A stretch of DNA of 64,000 bases from an uncultured Oligoflexales bacterium. Its GTDB lineage: Bacteria; Bdellovibrionota_B; Oligoflexia; Oligoflexales; JAPPIL01. Each line of letters starts with the position of its first letter. The first letter of the stretch is position 1. Shown here piece after piece: positions 8,820-17,044 of this stretch. The stretch lies in NCBI GenBank assembly GCA_958296095.1, contig OY282434.1:2448001-2512000 (forward strand). Reading direction: 5' to 3'. Made by a program: the position numbers and the translations under genes. The notes beneath the pieces were generated by a model. The model had not been told where the DNA came from and did no database searches. It saw only the letters and a list, made by a program, of their open reading frames with translations.

Positions 8820-9517
8820 GTTTACAGGCGCGGGTTGAGGCAATTATCTTTGCCGCGCCGCAACCGCTGACGGCGAAGGCAATAGCCGCGGTGCTGGACG
8901 ATGCCGCGGTCAACACCGAACAGGTTGATGCTGTATGTCAGCAACTCAGCGAACACTATCGCGGGCGTGCGGGTGGCTTCGAGTTGGTCAACAACGGCGG
9001 TTACCGCTTTCAGACGGTAGCAAGTGCGGCGACCATGCTAAAACAACTGGGCAAGTCCTACACCCGTCCGCTATCACGAGCCGCGCTAGAAACGCTAGCA
9101 GTCGTGGCTTACCGCCAGCCGCTGGCACGTGCCGAGATTGAATACATTCGTGGCGTAGAAAGTGGCAATCTCATCCGCACTCTACTTGAACGTGAACTGC
9201 TCGTCTGCGTTGGACGCAAGGACAGTGCAGGCAAGCCGCTGCTATTTGCGGTCGGGCCGCGTTTCTTGCAGGTGTTCGGCTTGCGTGATTTGCAGGAACT
9301 GCCACCGCTTGAATCCTTTCAAATCAAGGAAGAGACCCGCCAACTGGCAGCAGAAAAAATTCATGCCCAGTCCACCCCGCGCCTCGACACACTCATCGGT
9401 GGCAAAGAGAGCAGCGCCGAGGACCGCGCCGACGACAGTGGCACTGATAGCGACAGCAGCGCGACCGCAAGCAACAGCAGGGAGACATACAGCAACGAGG
9501 ATAGCGATGCGACTTAA
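8801..9517 (+). CDS. scpB: Segregation and condensation protein B
   Basis: Winged-helix partner of ScpA in the Smc condensin complex. Family-type N-terminal sequence (QARVEAIIFAAPQPLTAK) lies upstream of the first GTG in frame (8891), so the usual start codons would cut off a conserved helix. A CTG at 8801 is in frame and has AGGAG at 8788-8792 with 8-base spacing, inside the 3' end of scpA. A CTG start with coupling to scpA is therefore the best reading. The core (TRPLSRAALETLAVVAYRQP and EYIRGVESG) is typical, and the acidic Ser/Asp-rich tail of about 40 residues looks disordered. The stop overlaps rluB by 11 bases. Confidence 0.85.
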   Translation: MAATTLSLQARVEAIIFAAPQPLTAKAIAAVLDDAAVNTEQVDAVCQQLSEHYRGRAGGFELVNNGGYRFQTVASAATMLKQLGKSYTRPLSRAALETLAVVAYRQPLARAEIEYIRGVESGNLIRTLLERELLVCVGRKDSAGKPLLFAVGPRFLQVFGLRDLQELPPLESFQIKEETRQLAAEKIHAQSTPRLDTLIGGKESSAEDRADDSGTDSDSSATASNSRETYSNEDSDAT

Positions 9518-10268
9518 CCTCTGCCTGACGCGACTCGGTGCTTGCATGTCGCGACGACAGGCGGACGACTTGATCAAGCAAGGGGCGATAGCTGTCAACG
9601 ATCAGGCGGTGCGTGAACCAGGACTTCAAGTCGTGCCTCACGAGGACACGTTGCATTTGCGCGGCGCACTGTTGCATTGGGACATGCCGCCGCTGGTCTA
9701 CTGGATGTTGCACAAGCCACGGGGCAAGCTGGTATCACGGCAGGGCGAAGGCAACAAGGCGACGATTTTTGCATTGCCTTGTCTGCGCCGTATTCGCTTT
9801 CCGCTGTTCTACGTGGGACGGCTCGACTATCACTCGGAGGGGTTGCTGCTATTGACCAATGATGGCGAACTAGCACACCGCCTCTGTCACCCATCTTTCG
9901 AAGTAAAAAAAACCTACCACGTCTTGCTGGCACAGCGTCTGTCGCCTGCACAGGAAGAGTCGGCACGGCAAGGCGAATTACTAGAAGATGGCAAGGTGCA
10001 CTACTTTCAACTGCGTCGTCAACAGCGAGTCTTTCTAGGGAAATCGTACGGGTTCTGGTATGTTGTTGATGTCAAGGAAGGGCGCAATCGCTTGCTGCGG
10101 CGAGTGTTTGCCGCCTTAGGGGTCAAAGTGATACGCCTGCAACGCATAGCTTACAGCGGACTACGCTTGCCAGATGGCTTGCTGCCCGCCAAGTATCGTC
10201 AGCTCACCGCGGCGGAGATCGTGCACCTGAAAAAAACCGCAGGACTTATGGAGGGACACCAACATTGA
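9507..10268 (+). CDS. rluB: Pseudouridine synthase of the RluB/RsuA family
   Basis: Isomerises uridine to pseudouridine in rRNA. The 253-residue protein has an N-terminal S4 RNA-binding domain (residues 1-60, SRRQADDLIKQGAIAVN) and the catalytic GRLD motif within YVGRLDYHSEGLLLLTNDG. The ATG at 9507 has GAGG six bases upstream and overlaps the scpB end. Assignment to RluB rather than RsuA or RluE rests on the scpA-scpB-rluB neighbourhood and is inferred. Confidence 0.87.
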   Translation: MRLNLCLTRLGACMSRRQADDLIKQGAIAVNDQAVREPGLQVVPHEDTLHLRGALLHWDMPPLVYWMLHKPRGKLVSRQGEGNKATIFALPCLRRIRFPLFYVGRLDYHSEGLLLLTNDGELAHRLCHPSFEVKKTYHVLLAQRLSPAQEESARQGELLEDGKVHYFQLRRQQRVFLGKSYGFWYVVDVKEGRNRLLRRVFAALGVKVIRLQRIAYSGLRLPDGLLPAKYRQLTAAEIVHLKKTAGLMEGHQH

Positions 10269-11245
10269 AACTCGCGACACTAGACAATGGCACACGTGAC
10301 GGCGAACTTATCGTCGTGTCGTCCGACAACCAGCGCTACCAGCAAGCAGGGGAAATTGCTAAGACACTGCAGCAGGCACTCGACCACTGGCACGAGACTG
10401 CACCCCGACTGCGTGATCTGGCCAACGACATGAACGCAGGTCGGATTGAGGGCAAAGTACTCGATGCCAACACCGTGCCGCGCCTGCTGTCGCCGTTACC
10501 ACGTGCTTACGAGTGGATCGATGCTTCGGCTTACATCAACCACATAGTGCTGGTGCGCAAGGCACGCGGCGCTGAGCCCCCGCCGACTTTGCGGGAAGAC
10601 CCGCTCATCTATCAGGGTGGATCGGGCTGTATGTTAGCGCCGACGGCGGACATCGAGATTATCGACCGCGATTTTGGTTATGACTTTGAGTCCGAAATCT
10701 GCGTCGTGCTCGGCGACACACCTCAGGGCGTGCACCGCGACGATGCGGCAGACTACGTGCGTCTCTTCATGCTGGCCAACGACATATCGTTGCGCAACCT
10801 CATACCTGTGGAACTGCAAAAGGGCTTTGGCTTTTTTGTCTCCAAGCCTGCCAGTGCCTTCTCCCCGTTGGCAGTGACCGCAGACGAACTGGGCGACCAC
10901 TGGCGTGAGGGACGCGTGCATCTTCCCCTCACCACGACACTGAACGGCAAGCAGTTCGGCAACCCCGACAGCGGCGCAGAGATGCACTTTTCTTTCTACG
11001 ACCTCATCGCCTACATTACCAAGACACGAGCCTTCACCGCGGGCACAATTCTCGGCAGTGGCACAGTCTCAAACCTTGACCCCGCGCGCGGCTCATCGTG
11101 CTTGCAGGAGCAGCGCATGTTGGAAAAGATTGCCCAAGGCACAATCACAACCCCGTTTCTACAAGCTGGTGATCGTCTCGAAATTAAAATGTGCGATCCG
11201 CATGGTGATAGTATTTTTGGCGAAATCGCCCAACGCTGTCGGTAG
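10265..11245 (+). CDS. Fumarylacetoacetate hydrolase family protein
   Basis: A member of the FAH superfamily, which cleaves or decarboxylates 3-acylpyruvate-like compounds using a divalent metal. The 326-residue sequence carries the FGYDFESEICVVLG metal-binding Glu motif and a C-terminal GTILGSGTVSN segment typical of the fold; its substrate cannot be told. The TTG at 10265 overlaps the rluB stop (TTGA) and is preceded by GGAGGG with 9-base spacing, so it is read as the last gene of the scpA-scpB-rluB run. It converges on rnhC with only eight bases between stops. Confidence 0.82.
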   Translation: MKLATLDNGTRDGELIVVSSDNQRYQQAGEIAKTLQQALDHWHETAPRLRDLANDMNAGRIEGKVLDANTVPRLLSPLPRAYEWIDASAYINHIVLVRKARGAEPPPTLREDPLIYQGGSGCMLAPTADIEIIDRDFGYDFESEICVVLGDTPQGVHRDDAADYVRLFMLANDISLRNLIPVELQKGFGFFVSKPASAFSPLAVTADELGDHWREGRVHLPLTTTLNGKQFGNPDSGAEMHFSFYDLIAYITKTRAFTAGTILGSGTVSNLDPARGSSCLQEQRMLEKIAQGTITTPFLQAGDRLEIKMCDPHGDSIFGEIAQRCR

Positions 11246-11253
11246 TCTGGACT

Positions 11254-12108
11254 CTAGAACATTTTGAAGTGCGTCTTGGCGACTTCTGCCAGACACCCGT
11301 GTTGCTGGGCAAAGGCACGGGCTTGTTTTTTCACTCGCCCCGATGCACCCCGTAGAAAAACTACGCCGTGCTGCTGTGACAGTGCCGCCAGCCCTTGCAA
11401 AAAATTAGCACGGGCAAGGATGGAGGCGCAGGCAACCGCAGGATCGCGCTCGGCACGTACTACCTGCGTCAGCTCGATGTGTGCGTTGCTGCTGAAATAC
11501 GATGGAATCAGGTGCGCCGCGGCAAACTTATCTGAGATGACTTGGGCGCAGTTCGTTGCCTCGACCAGGGCGGAGATGATCTGCGCATGAGCATAGGCTA
11601 GTAGTTTGTTTAAGTTTTTGAATTGCCGATAGCGTTCGTTGTAAAGCCGCGGAGGGAAGACGAGCGAACGATGCACGCACTGCTGTTTGATGCGCTCGGC
11701 GAGTTTAATGATCTCCTGGTCTTGCAGTTGCTTGGAATCACGGACACCCCAGCTGGGCACCAGATCAAGTTGCTTGCAGGTAAGATACACGCCACTGATG
11801 GCCAAGGGGCCGAAATAATCGCCTTTGCCCGACTCATCAACCCCGCTATGGTCGAGTTGCCGCAGATGTTGCAAAGGCGAGGCTGAAGCAGATGGCTCGG
11901 TTGTAGTGCGGAAAAACTCCTCAACCCTAGTCTTTAAGTCACAGGTTTTACCCTGCACGAGCACCTTGCCAGTCCGGTAGAAATTGACATTGACGCGCTC
12001 ACCCTCATGCCCGACATTACAACGCCACCCGTGGGCAATCTCACTCTCCTCCAGTGTGAACATGTTGCGCTGGCAAAAATTCCTGAACTCCCTACGCCGA
12101 CCCTGCAC
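11254..12108 (-). CDS. rnhC: Ribonuclease HIII
   Basis: Endonuclease that removes RNA from RNA-DNA hybrids. The 284-residue product has an N-terminal TBP-like substrate-binding region (about residues 10-85) and the catalytic domain opening with GVDESGKGDYFGPL, where Asp and Glu are metal ligands; AERDPAVACASILARA and the C-terminal KTHFKMF complete the RNase HII/HIII pattern. The N-terminal domain and the GKGDYFGPL wording favour HIII over HII. GTG 12108 is the assumed start; ATG 12063 is an alternative and neither has a clear ribosome-binding site. Confidence 0.88.
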   Translation of the reverse strand: MQGRRREFRNFCQRNMFTLEESEIAHGWRCNVGHEGERVNVNFYRTGKVLVQGKTCDLKTRVEEFFRTTTEPSASASPLQHLRQLDHSGVDESGKGDYFGPLAISGVYLTCKQLDLVPSWGVRDSKQLQDQEIIKLAERIKQQCVHRSLVFPPRLYNERYRQFKNLNKLLAYAHAQIISALVEATNCAQVISDKFAAAHLIPSYFSSNAHIELTQVVRAERDPAVACASILARANFLQGLAALSQQHGVVFLRGASGRVKKQARAFAQQHGCLAEVAKTHFKMF

Positions 12109-12175
12109 GCATCTAACTCGCTAAAATTTAAAAAACACAGCTCCAGCGTGTCACCACACACCGCGGGGCAAAACC

Positions 12176-12204
12176 TTTACTTTTACGGTTTTTAGGTATA
12201 CAAT
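12176..12204 (+). promoter_or_regulatory. Sigma-70-type promoter ahead of small membrane ORF
   Basis: TTTACT (12176-12181), 17-base spacer, TACAAT (12199-12204). The predicted transcript start near 12211 is only about four bases before the ATG at 12215, which would give an almost leaderless mRNA for the small ORF. Confidence 0.6.
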
Positions 12205-12214
12205 ATAGCCCGCC

Positions 12215-12382
12215 ATGAGTTTTTTCGCTAGTTTTCTTAAGAACAACTACAGAGTTATCTTCGGCGCATTCGTGCTACTGGTGATGTTCTACGCGCTGAG
12301 CCTAGTGTTTACTACCGCTGATTCCGCTCCCGATGGTGACCTGGCCCGTTGGCTGCGCGCCATCTCTTCCCCCCGCGGCTGA
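12215..12382 (+). CDS. Small membrane protein, 55 residues
   Basis: An ORF of 55 codons: a short basic N-terminus (FLKNNYR), one strong hydrophobic segment at residues about 15-34 (FGAFVLLVMFYALSLVF) and a polar tail ending SSPRG. This is the layout of a single-pass inner-membrane microprotein. A good promoter ends just upstream and no ribosome-binding site is visible, so translation may be leaderless. The family was not recognised. It sits between divergent rnhC and the MglA-like gene. Confidence 0.5.
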   Translation: MSFFASFLKNNYRVIFGAFVLLVMFYALSLVFTTADSAPDGDLARWLRAISSPRG

Positions 12383-12438
12383 GTTGAGCCTCTGCTGAAC
12401 GGTCTTGCTGCACCAACTCGGTCTGGGTTCAGGGAAGG

Positions 12439-12468
12439 CTGACAGGATACTTGCACCTGTGATAAAAT
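12439..12468 (+). promoter_or_regulatory. Probable promoter of the MglA-like gene
   Basis: CTGACA (12439-12444), 18-base spacer, TAAAAT (12463-12468) preceded by TGA. The transcript would start near 12475, giving a leader of about 24 bases before the ATG at 12499. Confidence 0.55.
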
Positions 12469-12498
12469 TAACCCGTTGAAGGTGTGGGTCAGGCAGCG

Positions 12499-13080
12499 AT
12501 GGCCATCTGTAATTTTGACAAGAAAGAAATCCACTGCAAGGTTTTTTACTTTGGCACTGCTGGTGCGGGCAAGACGGAGAATCTGCGTGCTCTCTATCGT
12601 TCTACCTCGCCGCAGCTGAAGACCGACCTGTTCGAGCTAGAAGCCGATAGCAGACCTAACCCGCTGTTCGATTTTCTGCCCCTGAAACTCGGTGCGGTCA
12701 ACGGTTATCAGGTGCGTCTGCATGCCTTTACTTTGCCGCCACCTTATTTTGCCGAGACGTATGATATTTTGCTCAAGGGTCTCGATGGTTTCGTCTATGT
12801 GATCGATTCGGAGCTTACGGCGTTGCCAATCAACCATGCTGCCATGCAGGATACTTTCACCTTGCTAGAAGACAGTGGCTTCGTGGTCGAGGACTTGCCG
12901 CAGGTGTATCAGTATAACCACCGTGACGCAGACCAGCCTGTCGCCATCGATGTGCTGCATGCGACTTTCAACCCTCGTGCTCGCCCCTACCATGAAGCGA
13001 TCGCCCCGCGTGGCATTGGCACACTCGCCTGCCTGCACCAGCTTGCCGAACTGGTCGTTGCCAAGATGCTCGACAGCTGA
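12499..13080 (+). CDS. MglA-like small Ras-type GTPase
   Basis: Member of the bacterial MglA GTPase group that sets front-rear polarity and motility in myxobacteria and Bdellovibrio. The 193-residue product opens in MglA style (NFDKKEIHCKVFYFGTAGAGKT) with a P-loop at residues 19-26. The switch region and a QYNHRDAD stretch, in the place of the usual NKxD-type base-recognition motif, suggest a divergent copy. The ATG at 12499 aligns with MglA N-termini; a GTG at 12484 would add five residues. No MglB-like roadblock protein is adjacent; the next gene overlaps it by one base. Confidence 0.78.
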   Translation: MAICNFDKKEIHCKVFYFGTAGAGKTENLRALYRSTSPQLKTDLFELEADSRPNPLFDFLPLKLGAVNGYQVRLHAFTLPPPYFAETYDILLKGLDGFVYVIDSELTALPINHAAMQDTFTLLEDSGFVVEDLPQVYQYNHRDADQPVAIDVLHATFNPRARPYHEAIAPRGIGTLACLHQLAELVVAKMLDS

Positions 13081-13517
13081 TGCACTGGCCAGCACGGGTC
13101 ACCTCCCCGGCCCTTCTCATTTTGCCTGTGTGTAGGGACGCACGTGGCGTATATGCCCTCTACTGTGAGGCCGACGGGCGGGCGGGCATCGTCGTGGCAA
13201 CGCAGGCGCAGGTTTTTTTGCGCGATCAAGTGCTGGCGACTCTGCAGGCGCGCCTCGGCACTGGCTACGAGTGTGTGCCGCAGTCCGATTTCTTGGTGCA
13301 GGGGGAGTTGCGTGGCCAACAAGTAAGCACCGTGCTGGTGTCTGTCAGCGGTGCAGTGTCAAGAGTTCAGACAGGTAACTTCCACAATTTTGCCCAAGTG
13401 TTGCGCGCGCTAGGCAAGGATCGTGATCGTCTTATCTACCTAAAAGCATGGCAATTTTTGGCTGGCATAGGCGATGTTAGGGTGAAGGCAACCACCACGA
13501 CATCCTCGTTGGAATAA
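13080..13517 (+). CDS. Hypothetical protein coupled to the MglA-like GTPase
   Basis: The 145-residue product was not recognised. Its ATG shares the last base of the GTPase stop (TGATG), so translation is probably coupled and the two may act together. It appears alpha/beta, with strands such as GVYALYCE, GIVVATQ and VSTVLVSVSG, and has no signal peptide. It does not look like MglB/roadblock. It could be a regulatory or effector partner of the GTPase; this is inferred from context only. Confidence 0.65.
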   Translation: MHWPARVTSPALLILPVCRDARGVYALYCEADGRAGIVVATQAQVFLRDQVLATLQARLGTGYECVPQSDFLVQGELRGQQVSTVLVSVSGAVSRVQTGNFHNFAQVLRALGKDRDRLIYLKAWQFLAGIGDVRVKATTTTSSLE

Positions 13518-13570
13518 AACTTGCACCGTACAAGCTGGATAGCAAATTTTATCTGCAAGGAGTGAACGCT

Positions 13571-14410
13571 GTGCTTTATTTTCGGATCTTATCTTTTCTA
13601 CTCTCGCTGATTTGGACGAGTCCTTTGCTGGCCTACAATTTTAGGTGCGACAAGAACAGCATCAACTGTCTGGTCGATGACAAGAACCTAACAGTCGGTG
13701 ATTACGCGGGCTTTTTCGATGGCGACGGTCGTATCGTCGCGGTCGGTCAGGTTACCGCCATCAAAAACGGCCATCGTGAAGTGGAAATCAGTGAAACCTT
13801 CAACCGCATTACCCGCAATCTGCAAGTCAGAATGATCCCGAAGGAAGACTACGAGCGTTTGCAGGAGCGCTTCCCTATGCCACGGCGCATGTTTCCTAAA
13901 TCGCTGGGACTGGCGGTGTCTTATGCTGAACTACTAGTGTTGGACGGTTTCAAAGGACAGGAATACGACCTCTTCTTCGCGGGACGGCTAGGCAGTGGTT
14001 TCAGTGTCACCCTGCGTTCGCTGTATATGGTTGTCGCGGGCACGGCCATCGAAAGAAAATACTACGAGAGCGAGCGCAGACATACCAAGCAAGACATCAC
14101 TATTCAAGGCTTGGGATTAACTTCAGGCATTGCTTACGAAGCACTACCGCACAACATCGTCTCCTTGCGCGGCGAGTTAGGGCTAGGGCTTATGGCAGTT
14201 GATGCCAGTGTCGGCGACAACGCCACCTTGCAAACTGTCGAACTCGACGATCAAATCCAAGATGGCATAAACGCACTGGGGCGTGCCTCTGGCTCAGCCA
14301 TACTCAACATCACGCACGACTGGCATCTTGAACTGATGCTAGCCATCAACTATATCCGCCCGAAATCTTTCCTGACCAGTCTCGGTCTCGGTATCGTCAA
14401 GGACTTATAG
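13571..14410 (+). CDS. Secreted hypothetical protein, probable outer-membrane barrel-like
   Basis: A GTG start at 13571 is preceded by AAGGAG with 8-base spacing; GTG 13562 overlaps that site and is less likely. The 279-residue product starts with a signal peptide (LYFRILSFLLSLIWTSPLLA). A first domain of about 90 residues is rich in GDYAGFFDGDGRIVAVGQV-like beta sequence. From about residue 110, alternating hydrophobic strands (FFAGRLGSGFSVTLRSLYM, SLRGELGLGLMAV) look like an outer-membrane beta barrel. The specific family was not recognised. Confidence 0.65.
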   Translation: MLYFRILSFLLSLIWTSPLLAYNFRCDKNSINCLVDDKNLTVGDYAGFFDGDGRIVAVGQVTAIKNGHREVEISETFNRITRNLQVRMIPKEDYERLQERFPMPRRMFPKSLGLAVSYAELLVLDGFKGQEYDLFFAGRLGSGFSVTLRSLYMVVAGTAIERKYYESERRHTKQDITIQGLGLTSGIAYEALPHNIVSLRGELGLGLMAVDASVGDNATLQTVELDDQIQDGINALGRASGSAILNITHDWHLELMLAINYIRPKSFLTSLGLGIVKDL

Positions 14411-14582
14411 ACACATGGCGGGTAAGCACAATGCTTGCTCGCTTATCGTCCCCCACGACTTCCGCACCTAAACCACCCCACATCCTAGACTGCAGCATTT
14501 TCCGCCACCCTACGACCACCTAGTTTTTACGCGGCATAGCGTAACCTTGCCCCCAGCTTTAATATTTTAACTACAATAGTGC

Positions 14583-14612
14583 TTGGCAAAGGCATATATT
14601 ATGTTGTATAAG
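14583..14612 (+). promoter_or_regulatory. Possible promoter of the sigma-54-like gene
   Basis: TTGGCA (14583-14588), 18-base spacer, TATAAG (14607-14612), 46 bases before the ATG at 14659. The rest of the 248-base gap from 14411 holds only a small AAGCA/TGCTT hairpin. Confidence 0.45.
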
Positions 14613-14658
14613 CACAGCCTTTGAAGGTGTTTAATTTACTACCTATGACATACAGATT

Positions 14659-15981
14659 ATGAGTATTATCGTCCGACGGGCTATCTTGGTTTCGTGTCTG
14701 GGTGCGGCAACCGTGTCTATGTTTAGGCAAGTGCCGCTGCAGCAGTTGCAGCTGTCTTACTGGGGCGAGGGTGGCAAAAGAGGCTTGGCGGGTTATTTTC
14801 ACCTGCCCAACAGTGTGGTCAGTGCCTGGTGCCGCGGTGATGCTGGTCAGCGCCTTGCCCACCACATGCTGTCAGCACTGTACGATAACGACATCACGGC
14901 AGATGACGTGCTGGCCTTTGATATGATGTTAGCCAAGCGGGCGCATCTCAGTGTGCATGCGGCAGGGAAAGTGTCGGTAATTGAAACCCTGCTCGCCTCA
15001 TACCACGAGGGCCTTGTGCAGGGACTGCGTCCTCCGCTCCCAGAAAGTGTTGTTTACACTTTCGCCCATCTCGGCGCGGGATTTAAGCAGAGAATTGCGG
15101 GTGTGTTGGGGGCGGAAGTCTTGACTACAGGAGACAAATTGGCGGTAAATTATATGTCTACAGAACATCCGCATGATGCCAAAAAACTTACGTCCTACGT
15201 GGTCGCACGGCAACGGCGTTTTTTTGCCAGCGGAGCACGGCGTGATTATCTACAACCGCTGGATATTTTTGATAAAAAAGGCAGGTTAAAAAGTTTGCAA
15301 GCGCTATATATACATGAGGCAAGTGCGGACTTGCACCTCCCCCTAGAGAATATTTATCGCCTCGTGCACCGCGCCCACATGTATATTTACACAGAGTATG
15401 GAATTTTCCCGCTACATTTTTTCTTTCGAGATGTTGCGCTGCCTGAAGAAGGGTTGATGATGAAAATAAAAAAAGCAATAGACAGTGAACCCCCGTTGTC
15501 GCCGTTCACAGACGGGGATGTGGCTGGTAACCTAGAAAAAACTGCGGGGCTCAGCCTTACGGCACGAGAAATAGCAGGTTACCGCAACAAGCTTGGTATC
15601 TTGTCCTATACTAAACGCCGCAAAAACGCGATAACTACTATCGTTAGAAATATGATTGCGGCAGAGGATGGTCTTACACCTTTGTTGGATACTGAGATTG
15701 CTGAGCATTTGCGCAGGATGGGTTTGCTTTGGTCAGCAAACGAAGTGCGATTGTTGCGTCAAGAAATTGCTATCCCGCCATCCCGGCAGCGCAAGAATAA
15801 TGCGGCACGCCAGGCAATTAGGGCCTTGATAGAGGCTGAAGGCACTACCACCTTGTCGAACCAGGAAATTGCACAAATTTTAGCAACAATGGGCTACATC
15901 GTCGATGAGAGAATGATAAGAAGACATCTCAATGCCATGGCTGTACCTTCTTACCGTGAGCGCCGCCATACCAAGCGATAG
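14659..15981 (+). CDS. Divergent sigma-54-like protein with three tandem RpoN-box-like modules
   Basis: The middle of this 440-residue protein matches the core of sigma-54: TSYVVARQRRFFASG followed by LQPLDI (about residues 188-215) and then IYTEYGIFPLHFFF (about 245-258), the counterpart of the usual TPRGIFELKYFF. After it come three consecutive modules of about 57 residues (about 266-323, 324-380, 381-440), each with the pattern 'I..(L/M)I..E....L(S/D)..(E/D)(I/V)A..L...G' then a helix and an (I/V)PSxxxRRK-like end. Canonical sigma-54 has one such DNA-binding box. The glutamine-rich activator region I is not recognisable, so it may be an alternative or inactive sigma factor. Its 3' end carries one copy of the 25-bp direct repeat. 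Confidence 0.75.
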   Translation: MSIIVRRAILVSCLGAATVSMFRQVPLQQLQLSYWGEGGKRGLAGYFHLPNSVVSAWCRGDAGQRLAHHMLSALYDNDITADDVLAFDMMLAKRAHLSVHAAGKVSVIETLLASYHEGLVQGLRPPLPESVVYTFAHLGAGFKQRIAGVLGAEVLTTGDKLAVNYMSTEHPHDAKKLTSYVVARQRRFFASGARRDYLQPLDIFDKKGRLKSLQALYIHEASADLHLPLENIYRLVHRAHMYIYTEYGIFPLHFFFRDVALPEEGLMMKIKKAIDSEPPLSPFTDGDVAGNLEKTAGLSLTAREIAGYRNKLGILSYTKRRKNAITTIVRNMIAAEDGLTPLLDTEIAEHLRRMGLLWSANEVRLLRQEIAIPPSRQRKNNAARQAIRALIEAEGTTTLSNQEIAQILATMGYIVDERMIRRHLNAMAVPSYRERRHTKR

Positions 15982-15985
15982 GAAA
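15961..15985. repeat. 25-bp direct repeat, left copy (possible attachment site)
   Basis: It covers the last codons and stop of the sigma-54-like gene plus four bases, and is identical to 19494-19518. Sequence on either side differs between the two copies, so similarity ends sharply. This resembles the duplicated core left when an element integrates at a gene's 3' end. Confidence 0.8.
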
Positions 15986-15991
15986 TTTTAG

Positions 15992-17044
15992 TTAGTTGGC
16001 TGGCGAAGTAGTGTCGGCTAATTCACAGGATGGAAATGTGCGAAGTTGTCCATCTTTGGGAGAACAGTAATACTCTCCCTCGAAATCCAGTATTGAAAAA
16101 ATCATCTGAATGGCTATTTCGTGAGCAAGTTTGACCGATTGCTTGATCTTGTCTTGACTATGTAAGCCCTCAGCGGCACGGTGAATGATGGCATTTCTAG
16201 TTCTTACGAGAGTATCAAGAATGTTCTTCTCCTTCTCTTTTATATCTATACATATTCCCAGCACTTTTAACCCACAGGTTATCCCGCTTTCGTGAAAGAA
16301 TTTTAGAATCCTTTGTCTGAGTGTAAGCACCACGGCGACTTCTTGAACAAGGTGGCAATCTTCTTTTGTTAGTGGACATTTTGCTCTAGTCACTCGATGT
16401 TTTTTGCCTGATAGAAAAGTTTGATAAAGTGCTTCTATCGCCGCAACCTTCAGGGAGAGCAAAATTTCATCATATTCCGACTGCTCAAGGAGTAGTCTTA
16501 TTGCCATCCTTATCCCACCCCATTTATTGTCGTTCGTTGAGCGAAATTTCAACGAGGTTTCCTTGATCAATGGCTCAATATTTTTCCAATCAAGAGGTAC
16601 GGCTGGAAATTTCCCTATCCGCTCCGATTGTTCTTTATCTTCGGGTTTACGAAGATAATCACAGACATATTCTCGATCGCAGTAAAGTGACATGATGTGA
16701 ATATCAAGATGTTTATCCCCAGCTAGTTCAAGAACAAGCCTAATATCCTCAAGTAACACTATCGCCAAGTCTGCCCATTTATCGATGCCGTCTTTGTCAA
16801 TTTCTTGTTTGGACTCCAGTTCAAGGAAGCCAGATTCTTCTGAATCCGGGGCAGGGAAGTTAATTGTCAGTATCTCGTTGCCCAAATTTATAGAATTTTG
16901 ATACTCTGCTAACCTAAAACCGAGAATAGTAGCCCTCATTTTGAGATGACCTGGCTTATCGTTTGCGTGGGAGGAGACACTACTCGGCGGTCTGTCATAT
17001 TCGCCACCCAAGCGAATTTTTGCTTCATTTTTTGAGACAGACAT
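15992..17044 (-). CDS. HEPN-like protein with RNxxxH motif
   Basis: The 350-residue protein has a C-terminal helical region containing LVRTRNAIIHRA, where Arg283-Asn284 and His288 form the Rx4-6H (RNxxxH) motif of HEPN ribonucleases. It is followed by a helix (AHEIAIQMIFSILDFEGEYY) that has a clear counterpart in the 634-residue neighbour, so the two are probably paralogous at the C-terminus. The N-terminal 170 residues are mixed alpha/beta and not recognised. HEPN proteins are common in toxin-antitoxin and abortive-infection systems; a role as an RNase effector is inferred. ATG 17044 has AAGG upstream and overlaps the preceding gene by 20 bases. Confidence 0.7.
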   Translation of the reverse strand: MSVSKNEAKIRLGGEYDRPPSSVSSHANDKPGHLKMRATILGFRLAEYQNSINLGNEILTINFPAPDSEESGFLELESKQEIDKDGIDKWADLAIVLLEDIRLVLELAGDKHLDIHIMSLYCDREYVCDYLRKPEDKEQSERIGKFPAVPLDWKNIEPLIKETSLKFRSTNDNKWGGIRMAIRLLLEQSEYDEILLSLKVAAIEALYQTFLSGKKHRVTRAKCPLTKEDCHLVQEVAVVLTLRQRILKFFHESGITCGLKVLGICIDIKEKEKNILDTLVRTRNAIIHRAAEGLHSQDKIKQSVKLAHEIAIQMIFSILDFEGEYYCSPKDGQLRTFPSCELADTTSPAN

